Shown here: positions 42,131 through 49,690 of the stretch, piece by piece
Position numbering within the stretch: the first letter of the stretch is position 1
How the letters are laid out: each line of letters starts with the position of its first letter
DNA from: Bacillota bacterium
Lineage (GTDB): Bacteria; Bacillota; Clostridia; Christensenellales; SZUA-584
Reading direction: 5' to 3'
Length of the DNA stretch: 64,000 bases
NCBI GenBank assembly: GCA_023428025.1
Contig: JAEYZN010000032.1
Coordinates: 1-64,000 of the forward strand
Translations under genes and position numbers: made by a program
Notes under the pieces: generated by a model
Databases searched by the model: none
Seen by the model: the letters and a program-made list of their open reading frames with translations, nothing else
What the model was told of the DNA's origin: nothing

Positions 42131-42871
42131 TTATGACTGATGTTTTGGCTTCTTTTCGCCGCTCCCAGCCGGTGCGGCCTTGATCCAGCCGTTGTCCTCC
42201 CAGTGCTTTCTGTCCTGCAGGTTCCACATGTTCCTGCTCATCATGCCTGTCATCAACCAGAAGAAGAAGCGCCTGAACAACGGCTCGCTTAAACGTTCCG
42301 CCTTTTGCGTATATCCTGCTATCTTTTTCGCCAGCCGCACCGCGTCCTTTTGCAGCCGCACTCTTTTCTTCTCGGAAACATCGCTCCATTTCATCGCGGA
42401 GATAGGGTTTTTATAGCTCAGCACCCGCGCAGCGCCCCAGAATTTCAGGCTGTTGCGCATGGTTTTGCTGGTGTGCCCCAAGCCTGCTCCCGCCGTGGTG
42501 GCGATGGTCAGCCCCACCTTGGAAAACATTCCGGGGTCGGGCCGATGGCTCATCCACATGTAGCACAGGTGGTCCAGCAGCGCTTTCAGCTGCCCCGTCA
42601 CGTCAAGTGCGTAAACCGATGACGTCAATATAACCAGGTCGGCCTCCAATATTGCTGCCGCGATGGGCTGTACGCTCTGCGCGTGAGGGCATGTGTGCTC
42701 GCCATTCAGAAAACACGAGAAGCAGCCGTTGCAGAAATGCGGCATGTCTTTCGGCAGGAAAAACTCCGTGGTCTCCACGCTGCCGTAGCGCCCCAGCTCG
42801 TTCCGGATGGCATCCATGCAGTGCCATGTGCTGCCGTGCCTGTTGTTTCCGTTGATCACTGTGACTTTCAT
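42131..42871 (-). CDS. NADPH-dependent FMN reductase/flavodoxin-like oxidoreductase
   Basis: Start at ATG 42871 (MKVTVING), after GGAGGG. The 246-residue protein has the N-terminal flavin-binding NGNNRHGSTWHCMDAI, then CNGCFSCFLNGEHTCPH, ASSVYALDVTGQLKALLDHL (family pattern SPVY...KAFLDR). Such proteins bind FMN and reduce substrates or quinones with NAD(P)H; the Cys cluster suggests an iron-sulfur or redox-active site. It is the last gene of a TetR operon. Confidence 0.85.
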   Translation of the reverse strand: MKVTVINGNNRHGSTWHCMDAIRNELGRYGSVETTEFFLPKDMPHFCNGCFSCFLNGEHTCPHAQSVQPIAAAILEADLVILTSSVYALDVTGQLKALLDHLCYMWMSHRPDPGMFSKVGLTIATTAGAGLGHTSKTMRNSLKFWGAARVLSYKNPISAMKWSDVSEKKRVRLQKDAVRLAKKIAGYTQKAERLSEPLFRRFFFWLMTGMMSRNMWNLQDRKHWEDNGWIKAAPAGSGEKKPKHQS

Positions 42872-42887
42872 ATTTCCCTCCGACGTT

Positions 42888-43526
42888 TCAGTCAGCCTGT
42901 TTCGGGCTGTACATCTGGACAAAGTGCGCGATATGCCGCTCAAAAAGCGTCCGCGCCTCCTTCAGGCTCTGTTCGCTGTTGTCGAACTTATAGAATATCA
43001 GGAATATGGGCGCGTAGAACGCCAGCGCCATCATATACGGGTCTGTGCTGGCGAAGCACCCTGCGGCCATCATGCCGCCGAGCAATGCCGACTGGTAATC
43101 CAGCGCGTTGTCGAACGACGTCCTTCTGAACACCTGCGCGAGATATTCGCTGCGGTATTGCTCGATGGTGAGCATCCGCCGCAGCTTGACACTCAGGTCA
43201 TCCATAAACACAAAGTCGAATATGTGTACCGACATGGCGGTGAACTGTTCCGGCGTCATGCTTTTATACATGCTGATCGTCCTTTCATCCGTCGTCCACT
43301 GCATGTCGTCCCCCAGCAGCGCCATGTTGCGGAACATCTCATCCGTTCTTCTGGCGCACTCGCTGATGATGGTGTCGAAGATATCCTGCTTGTTTTTGTA
43401 GTGGTTGTACAGCGAACTCTCCTTGATGCCCACAGCCCCGGCGATATCCCGAACGGATACCGCCTCGAAGCCCTTCACGGAAAACAGGCTCAGCGCCTCG
43501 CGCCAGATCCTCTCCCGCGTGGTCAT
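42888..43526 (-). CDS. TetR family transcriptional regulator
   Basis: Start at ATG 43526 (MTTRERIW), with a GGGGGG site. The 212-residue protein has the TetR DNA-binding helix-turn-helix (ALSLFSVKGFEAVSVRDIAGAVGIKESSLYNHYKNKQDIF) and a variable ligand domain. It overlaps the upstream membrane gene by four bases (ATGA) and precedes the flavin reductase, so it probably controls its own operon through the dyads at 43957-43997. Confidence 0.92.
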   Translation of the reverse strand: MTTRERIWREALSLFSVKGFEAVSVRDIAGAVGIKESSLYNHYKNKQDIFDTIISECARRTDEMFRNMALLGDDMQWTTDERTISMYKSMTPEQFTAMSVHIFDFVFMDDLSVKLRRMLTIEQYRSEYLAQVFRRTSFDNALDYQSALLGGMMAAGCFASTDPYMMALAFYAPIFLIFYKFDNSEQSLKEARTLFERHIAHFVQMYSPKQAD

Positions 43527-43813
43527 GCCGCCCCCCCGGGCAGATAGGCCGCCCGCGACATCTCCGTCACCATCACCTGCGCCACGAACAGCGTGGAGAT
43601 GATGTGGAAGCAGACCCGCTTCGACGATTGTTTTTTCAGGAAGATGCTCACCGGCCCTGTCAGCATGATCGCGCCTCCGGCGAGGGCGCACACCATGGGC
43701 TGTATGCTGAACATGCCGAACAGCGTGCCTGGCATCGCAAAGGCATCCCGTGTGGCCGAGAGCGCGCTGACGGCCACGCCCGCCACGATGAACAGTGCGG
43801 TCCAGCGTCCCAT
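43523..43813 (-). CDS. Membrane protein of the TetR operon, possibly lacking its true N-terminus
   Basis: A 96-residue frame with three hydrophobic helices (MGRWTALFIVAG..., MVCALAGGAIMLTG..., HIISTLFVAQVMV). An AAGGTG stretch lies five bases before this ATG. Immediately upstream, in another frame, is an open frame of 39 residues with one more helix (43811-43929) that ends in KVHK exactly where this ATG begins, and whose own continuation is a shadow of this gene. A one-base insertion would give one four-helix protein of about 135 residues. Family unknown. Confidence 0.6.
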   Translation of the reverse strand: MGRWTALFIVAGVAVSALSATRDAFAMPGTLFGMFSIQPMVCALAGGAIMLTGPVSIFLKKQSSKRVCFHIISTLFVAQVMVTEMSRAAYLPGGAA

Positions 43814-43929
43814 TTATGCACCTTCGCGCCGTTTTTCACCAACAGCACGATGAACGCCAGCATCGCCAGCACCAGCACCAGCACGATGGTGATCACTGAA
43901 ATCGCATCTTTGAAATAAAGCTCAATCAT
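43811..43929 (-). CDS. N-terminal fragment of the TetR-operon membrane protein
   Basis: ATG 43929 starts a frame with a helix at about residues 13-33 (VITIVLVLVLAMLAFIVLLV) and a basic end NGAKVHK, after which it runs on in a frame that is only the shadow of the next gene. GAGG lies 11 bases upstream. Most simply this is the true N-terminus, separated by a one-base deletion in a run of A bases at 43812-43814; overlapping separate genes are the alternative. Confidence 0.5.
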
Positions 43930-43956
43930 GACGATATTTTCCTCTCAATTCTCGAT

Positions 43957-43997
43957 ACTAACAAGTGTTAGTCTCAATATAACTAACGCTTGTTAGT
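43957..43997. promoter_or_regulatory. Tandem TetR operator dyads
   Basis: ACTAACA-AG-TGTTAGT (43957-43972) is a perfect 16-base palindrome; ACTAACG-CT-TGTTAGT (43982-43997) repeats it with one mismatch. Centres are 25 bases apart, upstream of the operon. Confidence 0.75.
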
Positions 43998-44077
43998 CTG
44001 TCAACAGCATAAATAAAAAAATCCGCGAAGGAGCGAATCTTTTTGTTGCTAATATGGGGAGGGCTGCTGCCGGTCAA

Positions 44078-44746
44078 TTATCCTCCCAATGTTACGTCCT
44101 GCCGCTGATACCAGTCCAGCGCGTCGTACAGATGCTCGATCTTAAAATCCGGCCACAAGTCGTCGATCACATAGATGTCGGCGTAGATGGATTGCACCGG
44201 CAGAAAGCCGCTCAGCCGCCGCCTGCCGCCCCATCGTAATATCATGTCGATGCGGCTGATGTCCGACGATGCGATGTACTTGATGATGCTTTCTCCCCGG
44301 CTTTTGCGCCCGTTTGCCGCCGCATGGGCAAGGTCCCAGTCCCAGCCGTAATTGACGAGGAAATTCACGTTGATCAGCCCTTTGCCGCAGCTGACCCTTT
44401 TGGTATACCGAAGCAGCTCTCTCGGAAACATCGGAGAATCCGTGTTGCCCAGAATCAGCAGGTTGGCGTCATATTCCGCGAGACTCGTCACCGCGTCCAC
44501 GCACGCCTTCTGGAACGCCCGTGTCTGCGCGGCAGGCCTTTTGGTGTTGTCCTGTGTGAAGCCGTAAAACGTGATCTCCTTGATGCCCAGGCGGATGCAT
44601 TCCTGGCACAGCTCGTAGCCCGGCTCTATGCCGTGGTCATATCCGTCTTCCTTGTTCAGGCCCTTCTGCTGCGCCCACCTCCTGTTGCCGTCGGGTATGA
44701 TGCCGATATGTTGCGGCAGGCGCGAATAATGCGGGGTGTTCTGCAT
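44078..44746 (-). CDS. Atypical cis-prenyltransferase (UppS family)
   Basis: Start at ATG 44746 after GGAAAGGAA. The 222-residue protein belongs to the undecaprenyl diphosphate synthase family: IIPDGNRRWAQ with Asp19, FYGFTQDNTKRP (for FSTENWKRP), and RLSGFLPVQSIYADIYVIDDLWPDF. The motif RTSGEQRLSNFL of true UppS reads RWGGRRRLSGFL here, so the Glu of the Mg/IPP site is replaced by Arg and the protein is about 20-30 residues short. It may be an inactive or altered paralogue. The chain length and reaction cannot be stated; a regular uppS must lie elsewhere. Confidence 0.8.
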   Translation of the reverse strand: MQNTPHYSRLPQHIGIIPDGNRRWAQQKGLNKEDGYDHGIEPGYELCQECIRLGIKEITFYGFTQDNTKRPAAQTRAFQKACVDAVTSLAEYDANLLILGNTDSPMFPRELLRYTKRVSCGKGLINVNFLVNYGWDWDLAHAAANGRKSRGESIIKYIASSDISRIDMILRWGGRRRLSGFLPVQSIYADIYVIDDLWPDFKIEHLYDALDWYQRQDVTLGG

Positions 44747-44873
44747 GACAATTTCCTTTCCGCGGGTGAATTCAAACAGAGCGCCGCCGACTACGGGCGA
44801 AGCGCTCCTATTGATCTTTGTTATTATCATGTGGAATCCAGCGGTTTTTATTCCGTCGATGTTGAATAACCTG

Positions 44874-46277
44874 TTACGCATAAGGCCGGGCGCACATGAA
44901 TATGCGCCACTCGCCGCCGCTCCACAGCTCGTTGATGACGACGCGCCCTCTTCTCGAGCTGGCTTCTATCACCTTGTTGTCTCCCAGATAGATGGCGGCG
45001 TGGTGGATCTCGTGCCAGCGCCCGCAGCTGCATTTTCTGGACCAGAAGATGAGGTCTCCCGGCTCCAGGTCTTCCATATCCACCTTGCTGCCGTTGTTAT
45101 AGCAATACCGGGCCTGCTCCACCGACGACGTGGGGATAACCACGCCCGCCTGATCATAAGCCCAATATGTGAAATACGAGCAGTCCACATAACGGCCGGA
45201 GCCTCTTCTGCCCTTTGAATAAGGATTGCCCAGCCGCGTCAGCGCCGCCTGCACGATGGCCGCGCCCGTTGACCCCTCCTCAAGGTTTGCGAGTATGCTG
45301 TTCAGTTGATCGACATCCATGCCGTCGTAGTAGTCGATGCCCAGCAGCTGTGCGAATACCGCGTAATATTCGGTCGACATCAGCGCCTCCAGCGCCTGCT
45401 TTTGTTCCTTGTTGAAGCCCTGAAGTTCCGCACCGTCTTCATATGTCAGGCTTTCCACACTCAGGCAGGCGGTCAGCGTCGTCACCGGCGGCGCCTCCTG
45501 ATCCTCGGCGCTGGTGGCGGGCGCTTTCTGTGTGGTCTTTTTGGGGCTGACATCCAGCAGGTTCATGCCGTTGTATATGCCGCGGAGCAATTCCACGTTG
45601 CCTTCGGGGATAGAAGTGAGGCCGCGCAGTTCCGTTCCTGTCGCCACTGCGTAAACCGCCAGCACATCCGCCCAGTTGTTGACCGTATCGCTGTCGCCTT
45701 CAACGTCGCCGGTGTAGGCGATCTGGAATTCATCGTATTGAGCGTTCGCCTTCAGTTTCTCGATCTCGCCGTCGATTTGGGTCTGGAATTCGGTATCTAT
45801 TTGCTCGATAGCCGCGCCGATAGCGATGTTGCCCGGCGCAATGAGAACAGCGTCAACCGCGTTCGTTGCTGTCTGAACCTCCTGCATCTCCACCAGAGAC
45901 CGGGTGATCTCCTCGGCATATTCCGGCAGCAGCTGCGGCGCCGGCGTTTCACTGGGTTCAGTCGGCTCCTTAACCGGCTCCGTACTGGGCAAATTTTTGG
46001 CTTCCCGCGTCAGTGAGGAGCTCAAAGCCAGGGAGGCCATCTCGTTTTGGTTGTTCTCCGCTTCGTTAGCCAGCGAGTTTATCTGTTCGGAATAGCCGGA
46101 AACCTGCCACAAAGAAGCCGCCGCGACGCCTAAAGCAATAAGCGCTGCCAACACAATACCTCCACCCGCCATGATCAGCTTGCGGCGCGTGATATGAAAA
46201 GAAACCGGCTTCTTTCTCACGTCCGTACGAGAAAATATCGTGATGCTGAACTGCTCATCGGGTCGCTGTTTTTTCAT
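44874..46277 (-). CDS. Membrane-anchored NlpC/P60 hydrolase
   Basis: Start at ATG 46277 (MKKQRPDE), after AAGGGCG; GTG two codons earlier is unlikely. The 467-residue protein has one membrane helix (about 37-58), a coiled-coil-like N-terminal extracellular part, a Pro/Thr-rich linker, a middle region of about 240 residues and a C-terminal NlpC/P60 domain with the catalytic Cys in YVDCSYFTYW, PGDLIFW and His in HHAAIYLGDN. It should hydrolyse peptidoglycan peptides outside the cell. The UppS-like gene lies 127 bases downstream on the same strand, and both may be one unit. Confidence 0.9.
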   Translation of the reverse strand: MKKQRPDEQFSITIFSRTDVRKKPVSFHITRRKLIMAGGGIVLAALIALGVAAASLWQVSGYSEQINSLANEAENNQNEMASLALSSSLTREAKNLPSTEPVKEPTEPSETPAPQLLPEYAEEITRSLVEMQEVQTATNAVDAVLIAPGNIAIGAAIEQIDTEFQTQIDGEIEKLKANAQYDEFQIAYTGDVEGDSDTVNNWADVLAVYAVATGTELRGLTSIPEGNVELLRGIYNGMNLLDVSPKKTTQKAPATSAEDQEAPPVTTLTACLSVESLTYEDGAELQGFNKEQKQALEALMSTEYYAVFAQLLGIDYYDGMDVDQLNSILANLEEGSTGAAIVQAALTRLGNPYSKGRRGSGRYVDCSYFTYWAYDQAGVVIPTSSVEQARYCYNNGSKVDMEDLEPGDLIFWSRKCSCGRWHEIHHAAIYLGDNKVIEASSRRGRVVINELWSGGEWRIFMCARPYA

Positions 46278-46359
46278 CGGCACGCCCTTATTTTAGAAGT
46301 TTTATGTATTATATAACCACTCAAGCGGTGTTCTAAACAGCCTTCTGAAAAAAAATAGC

Positions 46360-46394
46360 AAAAAAGAATCCTCTGAACGGTTCCCGAAGATTCT
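46360..46394 (-). terminator. Hairpin before the NlpC/P60 gene, terminator or attenuator
   Basis: On the minus strand AGAATC and GATTCT arms enclose an inner CGG/CCG pair, followed by a T run. It lies about 85 bases before the NlpC start with no gene upstream, so it may be an attenuator in the leader. Confidence 0.55.
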
Positions 46395-46571
46395 CCCTCT
46401 CATAATACCCTTCTTTTGCAGCTGTTTTGCCTGTGCGCGCTCTCCGTTCCCTGTGATATACCGGTTTTCGGTCGTCAAAGTTTTTGATCACGAACCTTCT
46501 TTGTCTCCAGCAACGCGCCTCCCCGGAACTGTCCGGCTATCGGGAAAAATTAAATTTCATACAGCGGGTTA

Positions 46572-46600
46572 TTGACAGCCCAGAAATGATTGTGTACAAT
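46572..46600 (+). promoter_or_regulatory. Promoter for aldehyde dehydrogenase
   Basis: TTGACA at 46572-46577, 17-base spacer, TACAAT at 46595-46600. The -10 lies within the first of three repeats. Confidence 0.6.
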
Positions 46601-46639
46601 TCAGATAATAGTATACAATTTTTAAGTTTCGTATACAAT
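46592..46639. repeat. Three direct repeats of GTATACAAT before the aldehyde dehydrogenase
   Basis: GTGTACAAT at 46592-46600, GTATACAAT at 46611-46619 and at 46631-46639. Starts are 19 and 20 bases apart, about two helical turns, as expected for a regulator binding one DNA face. Confidence 0.6.
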
Positions 46640-46691
46640 CCAGCCAGTCAATATGATTCCCTAAAATATCAATGATCGGGAGGTTGATCGA

Positions 46692-48161
46692 ATGCGCGAG
46701 TTTAAAATGTACATCAACGGACAATGGAAAGACGCCTCGGACGGCAGAACGTTCACCACAGTGAACCCCTCCAACGGCGAAAAGGTATCCACGCTTCCGT
46801 TTGCGTCCACATCGGATGTGGAAGAAGCCTGTGCGGCCGCGAGAGCCGCATTTGAAAGCGGCGTTTGGTCCGGCATGAACCCGGAAGAACGGGCAGACCG
46901 CCTGATCAGCGTGGCGCGCATCATGAGGACCCGTTTGAACGAAATGGCGGAATTTGAGGCGAAGGAATCCGGCAAGCCCATCCGCGAGACCACGGAGACC
47001 GATATTCCGCTGTGCATCTGGGCGTTCGAATACTTTGCCAATCTGTCCCGCGAGATCAAAGGCGAGACGACGCGCGTCAACAGCGAGCTCGGCCAAAGAA
47101 TATTCAACTTCATCGAATACGAACCGTACGGCGTGGTCGCCGTCATCAGCCCTTACAATTACCCGCTGCATCTGATGACGCGCAGCCTGTGCCCCGCGCT
47201 GGCCGCGGGCAACACCTGCGTCTGCAAAGCGTCTTCGTTCACACCCTCCACGGCGGCGATACTCTCCGAGATCATGGAGGAAGCCGGCATCCCCAAGGGC
47301 GTCGTGAACTTCATCTCCGGCTCGGGCAGCGTGTGCGGCGAAGCGCTCGCGTCCAACAAAGAGGTCAACATCATCGCCTTCACAGGCTCCGAAGAGGTGG
47401 GCCGCCAGCTGCTGCACTACTCGGCGGAATCCCCCATCATCAAAAAGACGGTGCTGGAGCTGGGCGGCAAAGGCCCGGCCATCGCCCTGCCGGACTGCGA
47501 TCTCGATCTCGCCACCAATATGCAGCTTGAGGGTTTTACCTCCAATCAGGGCGAGGTGTGCTGCGCGCTCACCCGTCTGATCCTGCACGAGGACATCTAC
47601 GACGCGTTCCTGGACCTGCTTGTGAAAAAGGCCAAGGCGCTGAAGCTGGGCGACACGATGGACTTCAGCACGCAGATGGGCAGCCTGATCAGCGCGTCCC
47701 ACCTGGATTCGGTCCACACCCATGTTCAAAACGCCGTGGCGGCCGGCGCGAAGGTGCTGTGCGGCGGCAGGAAGTATACTGAAGGCCCATGCGCCAAAGG
47801 TAGTTACTACGAACCCACGATACTGGTGGACGTGACGCCCGACATGGCGTGCTTCCAGGAGGAGATATTCGGGCCGGTGCTGTCCGTGGTCAAGTTCAGA
47901 ACGGACGACGAAGCGGTCGCCCTTGCGAACAACACGCGCTTCGGCCTCGGCGCCAACATATTCACCGAGGATATGAGAAGGGCCTACGCGCTGGCCAGAC
48001 GCATCGACGCGGGGACGGTGTGGGTCAACATGGCGATGTACTCCCAGATGGCCTGCCCGTTCGGCGGCAACAAAAACAGCGGCCTCGGCCGTGAGTACGG
48101 CGAGACCGGCCTGCATGAGTACCTCAAGGTGAAGAGCCACATCTGGCTGATGAAGAAATAG
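46692..48161 (+). CDS. Aldehyde dehydrogenase (NAD(P)-dependent)
   Basis: A 489-residue enzyme of the ALDH superfamily: Asn in SPYNYPL, LELGGKGP with the general-base Glu, NQGEVCCALTRL with the catalytic Cys, and EEIFGPVLSV. It oxidises aldehydes to acids, for example betaine, gamma-aminobutyr- or other aldehydes; the substrate is not readable from sequence. GGGAGG precedes the start. It is followed by a strong terminator, so it is a single-gene unit under a regulated promoter. Confidence 0.93.
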   Translation: MREFKMYINGQWKDASDGRTFTTVNPSNGEKVSTLPFASTSDVEEACAAARAAFESGVWSGMNPEERADRLISVARIMRTRLNEMAEFEAKESGKPIRETTETDIPLCIWAFEYFANLSREIKGETTRVNSELGQRIFNFIEYEPYGVVAVISPYNYPLHLMTRSLCPALAAGNTCVCKASSFTPSTAAILSEIMEEAGIPKGVVNFISGSGSVCGEALASNKEVNIIAFTGSEEVGRQLLHYSAESPIIKKTVLELGGKGPAIALPDCDLDLATNMQLEGFTSNQGEVCCALTRLILHEDIYDAFLDLLVKKAKALKLGDTMDFSTQMGSLISASHLDSVHTHVQNAVAAGAKVLCGGRKYTEGPCAKGSYYEPTILVDVTPDMACFQEEIFGPVLSVVKFRTDDEAVALANNTRFGLGANIFTEDMRRAYALARRIDAGTVWVNMAMYSQMACPFGGNKNSGLGREYGETGLHEYLKVKSHIWLMKK

Positions 48162-48200
48162 TGATTCCCAGTGTTCTAAAACCCTTTTTACCATAGTCTG

Positions 48201-48230
48201 TGCCGGAGCTTGATGCTCCGGCATTTTTTT
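48201..48230 (+). terminator. Terminator after aldehyde dehydrogenase
   Basis: TGCCGGAGC and GCTCCGGCA arms with a 5-base loop, then seven T bases. One of the strongest in the window. Confidence 0.9.
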
Positions 48231-48259
48231 ATCCACCTACGTGCTCAAAGCTGCTTCCC

Positions 48260-49459
48260 CTATTCCCCTTTCTGCAGGGCTGTGGCAAACTGTTCTCCGT
48301 AACGGACGCACGCTTCTTCCGCGGCTGCGTCCGGCACCCACAACGTCCTGATGCCTTCGTCCACCAGCGTAAATCCAGCCCCGGTCAGGCGCTCGCTGAT
48401 CTGCTTGACGGCCTCTCCGCTCCAGCCGTAGCTCCCGAAAGCCGCCGCCTTCTTGTTCCTGAATTTGAGCCCGCGGATCATCTCCAGCAGGCCGCCCACA
48501 GCATGGAGCAATCCATTGTTGATGGTGGACGAGCCGATGAGCACCGCCTTGGCCTTGAAAATATCCGAGATGATATCGTTCTTGTCTTCCTTCGCCGCGT
48601 TATAGAGCTTGAGGGTGACCGAACCATCCGTCTTCTGTATGCCCCGCATGATCGCCTCCGCCATCTTGCGCGTGGATTCCCACATGCTGTCGTATACCAG
48701 TGTGATCTGGTTCTCCTGATAATTATCCGCCCAGGCCAGATACTGCTTCACGATCTGGGTCGGGTCGTCGCGCCATATCACGCCGTGGCTGGGGCAGATC
48801 ATGCTGAGCGGCAGTTTCAGGCCCAGCACCTCGTTGATCTTTTTGGGCACCAGCGGCGAGAAGGGCGTCAGTATGTTGGCGTAATACTTCAGCGCCTCAT
48901 GATACAGCTCCGCCTGATCCACGAGGTCGTTGTACAGCAGCTCAGAAGCGTAATGCTGGCCGAACGCGTCGTTGGAAAACAGGATGTTCTCTCCCGTCAT
49001 GTAGGTGAACATGGAATCCGGCCAGTGGAGCATCGGCGCCTCCACGAACACCAGGGTGGTCTCGCCCAGGCTCAGGCTGTCGCCTGTTTTCACGGGAACG
49101 AAGTTCCAGTCCTGATGATAGTGGCCTTTCAGAGATTTAATGCCGTTGGCGGTGCAGTATATCGGCTTGTCCGGTATCTCGCGCATCAGCTCCACCAGCG
49201 CGCCGCTGTGGTCGATCTCCGCGTGGTTGGCGATCACGTAGTCGATGTGATTGAGGTCGATTTCCGCCTTCAGGTTGGCGACGAACTCCTTGTCGTACGG
49301 CTGCCAGACCGTATCGATCAGCGCTGTTTTTTGATCCCGCACCAGATAGGAATTGTATGAGGATGCTTTGTGCGTCGAATACTCATCGCCGTGGAACCGC
49401 TTCAGCGTCCAGTCCACCTTGCCCACCCATGTGACCTTTTCTGTCAATACTTTTCCCAT
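48260..49459 (-). CDS. fprA: A-type flavoprotein (FprA-type oxygen/NO reductase)
   Basis: Start at ATG 49459 (MGKVLTE), seven bases after GGAG; an ATG two codons earlier touches the site. The 399-residue protein has an N-terminal metallo-beta-lactamase-like diiron domain: NHAEIDH (His79, Glu81, Asp83, His84), LHWPD, SNDAFG and CPSHGVIW, and a C-terminal flavodoxin domain with TLVYDSMWEST and GSYGWSG. In anaerobes these proteins reduce oxygen to water or nitric oxide to nitrous oxide using FMN and reduced partners such as rubredoxin. Confidence 0.95.
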   Translation of the reverse strand: MGKVLTEKVTWVGKVDWTLKRFHGDEYSTHKASSYNSYLVRDQKTALIDTVWQPYDKEFVANLKAEIDLNHIDYVIANHAEIDHSGALVELMREIPDKPIYCTANGIKSLKGHYHQDWNFVPVKTGDSLSLGETTLVFVEAPMLHWPDSMFTYMTGENILFSNDAFGQHYASELLYNDLVDQAELYHEALKYYANILTPFSPLVPKKINEVLGLKLPLSMICPSHGVIWRDDPTQIVKQYLAWADNYQENQITLVYDSMWESTRKMAEAIMRGIQKTDGSVTLKLYNAAKEDKNDIISDIFKAKAVLIGSSTINNGLLHAVGGLLEMIRGLKFRNKKAAAFGSYGWSGEAVKQISERLTGAGFTLVDEGIRTLWVPDAAAEEACVRYGEQFATALQKGE

Positions 49460-49619
49460 AGTCATGCTCCTTCCTAAGCTCTGCTCTATCTTTTGTTTTA
49501 ACCGGCTGACTGTCCATTGCTTATGATGCCGTATTCTTACGGTAAGGCGGTTTGCCTTTACCTAGGCAAATACTAACAAACAATATATCCCAAGTCCATT
49601 GCATATGCAACACAAATAG

Positions 49620-49652
49620 AAAAAGGCTGATTTCCTAAAAAGATCAGCCTTC
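49620..49652 (-). terminator. Terminator after gdhA
   Basis: On the minus strand AAGGCTGAT and ATCAGCCTT arms with an 11-base loop then five T bases, about 40 bases beyond the gdhA stop. Confidence 0.85.
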
Positions 49653-49690
49653 TCATATATCCGTGGAACGCTTAAATCATGCGGGCCAGC

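Larger units (their letters stand above)
46278..46691. other. Divergent regulatory region with hairpin and repeated elements
   Basis: This 414-base gap carries a minus-strand terminator-like hairpin (46360-46394) before the NlpC gene and, toward the aldehyde dehydrogenase, a promoter and three direct repeats. The stretch 46395-46560 has no ORF or RNA motif that I recognise. Confidence 0.5.

Noticed and set aside
46395..46560. Cyclic-di-AMP riboswitch or T-box before the NlpC gene
   Set aside because: No match to the conserved core bases of either; only the terminal hairpin is clear.
46569..48236. Antisense reading frame of 555 codons over the aldehyde dehydrogenase
   Set aside because: It is a complementary shadow of a well-supported gene in a GC-rich frame, with no family pattern or ribosome site.
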